From contig JAIPCT010000018.1 in the NCBI GenBank assembly GCA_021738065.1, positions 1 through 47,591 of the forward strand: DNA of 47,591 nt, written 5' to 3'. Numbering within the stretch: position 1 is the stretch's first letter; each line of letters opens with the position of its first letter. The position numbers were made by a program, and so were the translations under genes. Positions 44,145-47,591 of this stretch are shown in pieces. This DNA comes from Burkholderiaceae bacterium. Lineage in GTDB: Bacteria > Pseudomonadota > Gammaproteobacteria > Burkholderiales > Rhodocyclaceae. Below the pieces are notes generated by a model. It saw nothing but the letters and a program-made list of their open reading frames with translations. It had not been told where the DNA came from and did no database searches.

Positions 44145-44222
44145 GAGTCGTGCCATCATTAACGTGGAATACATTGGCAAGTGCGCCGGGTAACAATCGA
44201 GCGCAGCGAGCCAAGCAGTAAG

Positions 44223-44300
44223 CCCCCCGCGAGGGGCGAGGTGGGAATTCGTGACGCACGCGTCGCGCCACCGCAGCCGGCTGGCTGTGCAAAGCCAGCC
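44223..44300 (-). other. Structured GC-rich leader between ribF and ileS
   Basis: Two hairpins, GCCCC/GGGGC around 44222-44237 and a perfect 8-bp GGCTGGCT/AGCCAGCC with 6-nt loop at 44279-44300, lie in the 225-bp gap before ileS. No T-box or known riboswitch motif was recognised. They may terminate ribF transcripts or form an ileS leader. Confidence 0.4.
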
Positions 44301-44369
44301 GTGGGCCGCTTTGCGGACGGGGGGGCGGGCAAAATTTACCAGCCCGGGGCGTAACGAAGGTCATGAGTT

Positions 44370-45332
44370 TCATGCCTCGGGGTGGATCATCGAAGCCACG
44401 CGCGTAGAGCGGGTATCAAAATAGGCGCGCACCTGCGCGACATCGCGGGCGATTTGCGCCTTGAGGGCGTCGAGGGAATCAAACTTCGCCTCGTCACGCA
44501 GCTTGTGCAGAAAATTCACATCGACATGCCTGCCGTAGATGTCGCCGTCGAAATCCAGCAGGTGGACTTCCAGCACGGGCTTGAGGCCATCCTCCAGCGT
44601 CGGCCGCACGCCGATGTTGGCGGCACCGGGAAGCGGCTGGGCGGCGACTCCCGAGACTGTCACGGCAAACACACCGGACAGCGGCAGACGCTTGCGTCTG
44701 ACCTGGATATTGGCCGTCGGGAAACCGATGGTGCGCCCGATCTTCTTGCCATCCATGACGCGCCCGGCGATGACGTAGCTGCGCCCCAGCAAGGCCTCGG
44801 CGCGCTCGATATCGCCACCGGCCAGTGCCGCGCGCACCGCGGAACTGGAAACGCGAACGCCGCCGATATCCACCGTGGACATCGCCTCGACGGCAAAACC
44901 ATGCGTCACCCCGGCTTGCTTCAGCAGGGCGAAATCGCCACTGCGTCCTTTGCCGAAACGAAAATCGTCGCCGATGATCAAGTGCCGCACCGAGAGCCCC
45001 TGCAGCAGAATGCGCTCGATGAACTGCTCGGCGGTCAGTGCCGCCAGCTTGCGATTGAAGCGACAGACATGGACGCGATCCACCCCGGCCTCGGCCAGCA
45101 ATTCAAGTTTGTCGCGCAGACTGGCCAGGCGCGCCGGCGCCTGCTCCGGGGCGAACAGTTCGCGCGGATGCGGCTCGAAAGTGAGCACCGTCGCCGGCAG
45201 CGCCATTTGACGTGCCTGGACTTTTAGTTCCGCAAGCAGGCTGCGATGGCCACGATGCACGCCATCGAAATTGCCGATGGTCAATACCGTGGACGTCGTT
45301 GCACGCTCGGGAACACCGCGAAAAACCAGCAT
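44370..45332 (-). CDS. ribF: Bifunctional riboflavin kinase / FAD synthetase
   Basis: A 320-aa enzyme converting riboflavin to FMN and then FAD. The N-terminal nucleotidyltransferase domain has TIGNFDGVHRGHRSLL; the ISTxxR-like end is VSSSAVRAAL. The C-terminal flavokinase domain has GRTIGFPTANIQ and GVRPTLEDG. ribF directly upstream of ileS-lspA is a common proteobacterial order. The ATG at 45332 gives the normal N-terminus. Confidence 0.96.
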   Translation of the reverse strand: MLVFRGVPERATTSTVLTIGNFDGVHRGHRSLLAELKVQARQMALPATVLTFEPHPRELFAPEQAPARLASLRDKLELLAEAGVDRVHVCRFNRKLAALTAEQFIERILLQGLSVRHLIIGDDFRFGKGRSGDFALLKQAGVTHGFAVEAMSTVDIGGVRVSSSAVRAALAGGDIERAEALLGRSYVIAGRVMDGKKIGRTIGFPTANIQVRRKRLPLSGVFAVTVSGVAAQPLPGAANIGVRPTLEDGLKPVLEVHLLDFDGDIYGRHVDVNFLHKLRDEAKFDSLDALKAQIARDVAQVRAYFDTRSTRVASMIHPEA

Positions 45333-45405
45333 GGGTTTGATACAGCAGGGAAAGCGGGCGATTATATCAAGCTAAGCACGCCCGACCTGCATCGGCAAAG
45401 GCTTC

Positions 45406-45504
45406 ACCACAGAGACACAGAGGCACAGAGAGAGACAAAAAACAAATCTCCGACGGGTTGTTTAACGCCTTGCTTTTCCTCTGTGTGCTCTGTGTCTCTG
45501 TGGT
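45406..45504. repeat. 99-bp inverted repeat of the CACAGAG type
   Basis: The left arm starts ACCACAGAGACACAGAGGCA (45406) and the right arm ends with its near complement, CTCTGTGTCTCTGTGGT (45488-45504). The arms are about 25 bp with small differences and the loop is about 45 nt. Such CCACAGAGACACAGAG hairpins recur in many proteobacterial genomes. It fills most of the gap between ribF and amiC, 17 nt after the amiC stop, and may help terminate amiC transcripts. Confidence 0.85.
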
Positions 45505-45521
45505 TCAGCCGGGTTTCAGGT

Positions 45522-46811
45522 TCAGTCGAGGCGCGCCAGCTTGGATTTGGCCAGAGGCGGGTTCTTCGCGAAGTAGCGACTGATGCCCTTGAGAATGGCT
45601 TCGGCCATGCGGTCCTGGTAAGCCTCGTCGTTGAGCCGCGCCTCTTCCTCGGGATTGGAAATGAACGCGGTCTCGATCAGGATCGATGGAATGTCCGGCG
45701 CCTTCAGCACCGCAAAACCGGCCTGTTCGACATGGGCCTTGTGCAGGGTATTGATGCGGCCCAGTTCGCCCAACACGTGCTTGCCCAGCTTGAGACTGTC
45801 ATTGATGGTGGCGGTCTGCGACAGATCGAGCAAAGTGCGGGCGAGATAGGGATCCTTGACACCGATATTCACCCCGCCCACCAGATCGGCAGAGTTCTCC
45901 TTGTTCGCCAGCCAGCGCGCGGCCGAACTCGATGCGCCGTTTTCGGAGAGGACAAAAACACTGGATCCGCGCGCCGAACTCTTGACGAAGGCGTCGGCAT
46001 GCACCGAAACGAACAGGTCTGCCTGGACCCGGCGCGCCTTTTTCACCCGATGCTGGAGCGGGACAAAATAGTCCCCATCGCGCGTCAGCACCGAACGCAT
46101 GTTGGGTGTGGCGTCGATTTTCTGTTTCAGGCGACGCGCCACGGAGAGGGTCACGTTCTTTTCGTAACTGCCGCGACGGCCGATCGCTCCGGGATCTTCA
46201 CCACCGTGCCCGGGATCGAGAACAATCGTCACCATGCGCGCGACCTCGGGCTGACGTTCCGAGTCCGGCTGAGTTTGTCCGCTGTTCTTAGGCTCGGGCT
46301 TGCGGCCCTCGCCGAGCGCCGATTCGGTTTTCAGCGGCGCATCTCCGGAGTTTTTTTCCAGCAAGGCCATCAGGGGATCGATAGGCTCGACCGGATACAA
46401 GTCGAGCACCAGCCGGTGGCCGTACTCACCCACCGGCTTCAGCGAGAACACCTGCGGCTCGATGCGGCCCTTGAGTTCGATCACCAGGCGCACCACCGCC
46501 GGCCTGTTGCGACCGGCACGGATCAGCTTGATGTAGGGATCGGACTCGAGGATTTTTGACGGCAATGTCTGCAGCACGGAATTGAACTCGACGCCTTCCA
46601 GATCGAGCACCAGCCGCTCCGGGTCCTGCAGCAGCATGTGGGAATACTTGATGGCCTGATCGTGTTCGAGCGTCACCCGCGTGTAGTCGGGGGCAGGCCA
46701 GACGCGGACAGCGAGGACACTGCTGACCGCCGTGGCGCCAGCGCCGACTTTCGAGACCAGCAGCGTCAGGCTGGCCGCAGCGTACTTGAGGACTTCACGC
46801 CGGCCAGGCAT
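45522..46811 (-). CDS. amiC: N-acetylmuramoyl-L-alanine amidase (AmiC-type)
   Basis: A 429-aa periplasmic murein amidase that splits daughter cells. A Tat-like signal (MPGRREVLKYAAASLTLLV, RR motif) is followed by an AMIN targeting domain (VWPAPDYTRVTLEHDQAIKY) and a catalytic Amidase_3 domain with zinc ligands in VLDPGHGGEDPGA, SVHADAF and the Glu in SILIETAFISNPEEE. Part of the signal region (SKVGAGATA) is encoded by a copy of the dispersed 24-bp repeat (46728-46751). Its first 46 bp overlap the 3' end of tsaE. Confidence 0.94.
   Translation of the reverse strand: MPGRREVLKYAAASLTLLVSKVGAGATAVSSVLAVRVWPAPDYTRVTLEHDQAIKYSHMLLQDPERLVLDLEGVEFNSVLQTLPSKILESDPYIKLIRAGRNRPAVVRLVIELKGRIEPQVFSLKPVGEYGHRLVLDLYPVEPIDPLMALLEKNSGDAPLKTESALGEGRKPEPKNSGQTQPDSERQPEVARMVTIVLDPGHGGEDPGAIGRRGSYEKNVTLSVARRLKQKIDATPNMRSVLTRDGDYFVPLQHRVKKARRVQADLFVSVHADAFVKSSARGSSVFVLSENGASSSAARWLANKENSADLVGGVNIGVKDPYLARTLLDLSQTATINDSLKLGKHVLGELGRINTLHKAHVEQAGFAVLKAPDIPSILIETAFISNPEEEARLNDEAYQDRMAEAILKGISRYFAKNPPLAKSKLARLD
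46728..46751. repeat. 24-bp dispersed repeat, copy 4 (inside amiC signal region)
   Basis: The amiC coding strand reads AAAGTCGGCGCTGGCGCCAC then GGCG, encoding KVGAGATA. It differs from copies 2 and 3 at two positions. Confidence 0.65.
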
Positions 46812-47281
46812 GTCCGTCCCCTCTCGCTATTGGCGGTGATACGGGCGATACGTCCGACGCTTTCGCCATCGCGCGGCTCGACCTGCAACTCGATTCGCAT
46901 ATCGGCGGCGGGCAGATAGGGCGCCGCTTTGTCGGGCCATTCGACCAAACAAATCCCGCTTCCTGAAAAATACTCGTCGAGTCCCGCATCGAGATATTCA
47001 TCCGCCTGATTGAGTCTATAAAAATCAAAGTGATAGAAGTGTAATCCAGAAACCACATGAAGTTCAAGTAGTGTGTAGGTCGGGCTCTTCACCGGGCCGG
47101 TCTCACCCGCCGCGCGCAAGAGGCCGCGCACCAGCGTGGTCTTGCCCGCACCGAGTTCGCCTTCCAGCCAAATCACCATGCCTGGCAAGCGATTGCCGAT
47201 GATTGCCGCCGCCAGTGCACCGCCCAGGGCCAGGGTTTCGGATTCGCTCGGCAGGGCTAAAGTAAGATGCTCGGCATGCAT
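46766..47281 (-). CDS. tsaE: tRNA threonylcarbamoyladenosine biosynthesis ATPase TsaE
   Basis: A 171-aa P-loop ATPase with GELGAGKTTLVRGLL (Walker A), SPTYTLLE and the HFYHFDFYRL motif. TsaE works with TsaB and TsaD to make t6A37 on ANN-decoding tRNAs. The C-terminal tail of about 20 residues runs into amiC and looks non-conserved. The ATG (47281-47279) directly abuts the divergent queG ATG. Confidence 0.94.
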   Translation of the reverse strand: MHAEHLTLALPSESETLALGGALAAAIIGNRLPGMVIWLEGELGAGKTTLVRGLLRAAGETGPVKSPTYTLLELHVVSGLHFYHFDFYRLNQADEYLDAGLDEYFSGSGICLVEWPDKAAPYLPAADMRIELQVEPRDGESVGRIARITANSERGRTCLAGVKSSSTLRPA

Positions 47282-47591
47282 GGCAATGACCTTGATTCAG
47301 CTGAACTGAAGGAAGACATCCGGCGCTGGGGCCGGGAGTTGGGGTTCGACAGCGTCGGCTTTTCCGGTGTCGCCATAGCAGATGCCGAACAAAACCTGAA
47401 TGCGTGGCTTGCCGCCGGCTATCACGGCGAGATGGATTATATGGCGGCCTATGCGGCAAATCCGGCGAGCGGAGCCGGAAACAAACGCGCGCATCCCGCC
47501 GAACTGCTGCCGGGAACCCGCAGCATCATTACCGCCCGCATGAATTACCGTAGCGCCAGCGCCGCCTCCGGCGAGACGCTGGCCGACCCGG
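47276..47591 (+). CDS. queG: Epoxyqueuosine reductase QueG, N-terminal part (runs off the window)
   Basis: The first 105 codons read as a QueG N-terminus: LKEDIRRWGRELGFDSVGFS, AWLAAGYHGEMDYMAAYA and HPAELLPGTRSIITARMNY. QueG uses a cobalamin cofactor and Fe-S clusters to reduce epoxyqueuosine to queuosine in tRNA; the cluster motifs lie beyond the window. Start ATG 47276 or in-frame ATG 47267. Divergent from tsaE with no intergenic space. Confidence 0.93.
   Translation, partial: MHGNDLDSAELKEDIRRWGRELGFDSVGFSGVAIADAEQNLNAWLAAGYHGEMDYMAAYAANPASGAGNKRAHPAELLPGTRSIITARMNYRSASAASGETLADP

Noticed and set aside
40974-44162. Open frame of 1062 codons on the plus strand opposite ileS and lspA
   Set aside because: ileS and lspA are certain on the minus strand. 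The opposite frame lacks recognisable domains and is a composition shadow.
44145-44369. T-box or other amino-acid riboswitch upstream of ileS
   Set aside because: No T-box consensus or specifier loop is present; only simple hairpins were found.

Overview
The window is a GC-rich stretch of a betaproteobacterial chromosome. It is probably from a facultatively anaerobic, respiring member of the Rhodocyclales/Nitrosomonadales type. This placement is inferred from the gene content: cbb3 oxidase with its full assembly set, Fnr/Dnr regulators, NnrS proteins, class I PHA synthase, MSHA-type and PilE/PilY1 minor-pilin clusters. No rRNA gene is available to confirm it. Genes are tightly packed, with many ATGA, GTGA or TTGA start/stop overlaps.

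Region 1 (1-8.3 kb) holds metal and redox sensing. The N-terminus of a CopA-like P-type ATPase is divergent from a MerR-family regulator, with a mer-type 19-bp-spaced promoter between them. Next come hemN with a TauE/SafE-like membrane protein, an Fe-S Fnr regulator, SirB2 and NnrS membrane proteins, a Dnr-type regulator, and an operon of hemerythrin, DUF2249 and a second NnrS-like protein headed by an Fnr/Dnr box. No nitrite, NO or N2O reductase is in the window, so the NO-related genes appear here only as sensing and protection functions.

Region 2 (8.3-22.4 kb) holds phaC divergent from uspA-hemerythrin with an Fnr box between, then a long minus-strand micro-aerobic respiration block. In transcription order that block is ccoI-ccoS, a strong terminator, rrf2-fnr2, an Fnr box, ccoNOQP, ccoG-fixH and a small membrane protein. 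A short-chain dehydrogenase and a tRNA-Thr(CGU) follow. Five Fnr-like boxes were found by eye. One of them, in the 3' end of ccoS, has a -10-like hexamer at exactly the class II distance. It predicts a transcript of about 83 nt ending at the rrf2-upstream terminator, which is a candidate Fnr-activated small RNA.

Region 3 (22.6-39.4 kb, plus strand) holds surface fibres. An orphan mshCDOPQ cluster, with no MSHA assembly genes or major pilin visible, is followed after a 660-bp gene-free gap by pilE-fimT-pilV-pilW-pilX-pilY1 and a TonB-like gene. MshQ (1618 aa) and PilY1 (1626 aa) are large predicted secreted proteins with adhesin-like domains. PilY1 carries an inserted beta-type domain and five Trp/Cys repeats.

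Region 4 (39.4-47.6 kb) is housekeeping: ribF-ileS-lspA-fkpB-ispH, amiC and tsaE on the minus strand and the start of queG on the plus strand.

The window also carries dispersed repeats: a 24-bp motif present four times (two copies inside genes), a 67-bp inverted repeat upstream of ccoI, and a 99-bp CACAGAG-type inverted repeat before amiC. A probable in-frame insertion in ispH may be related.
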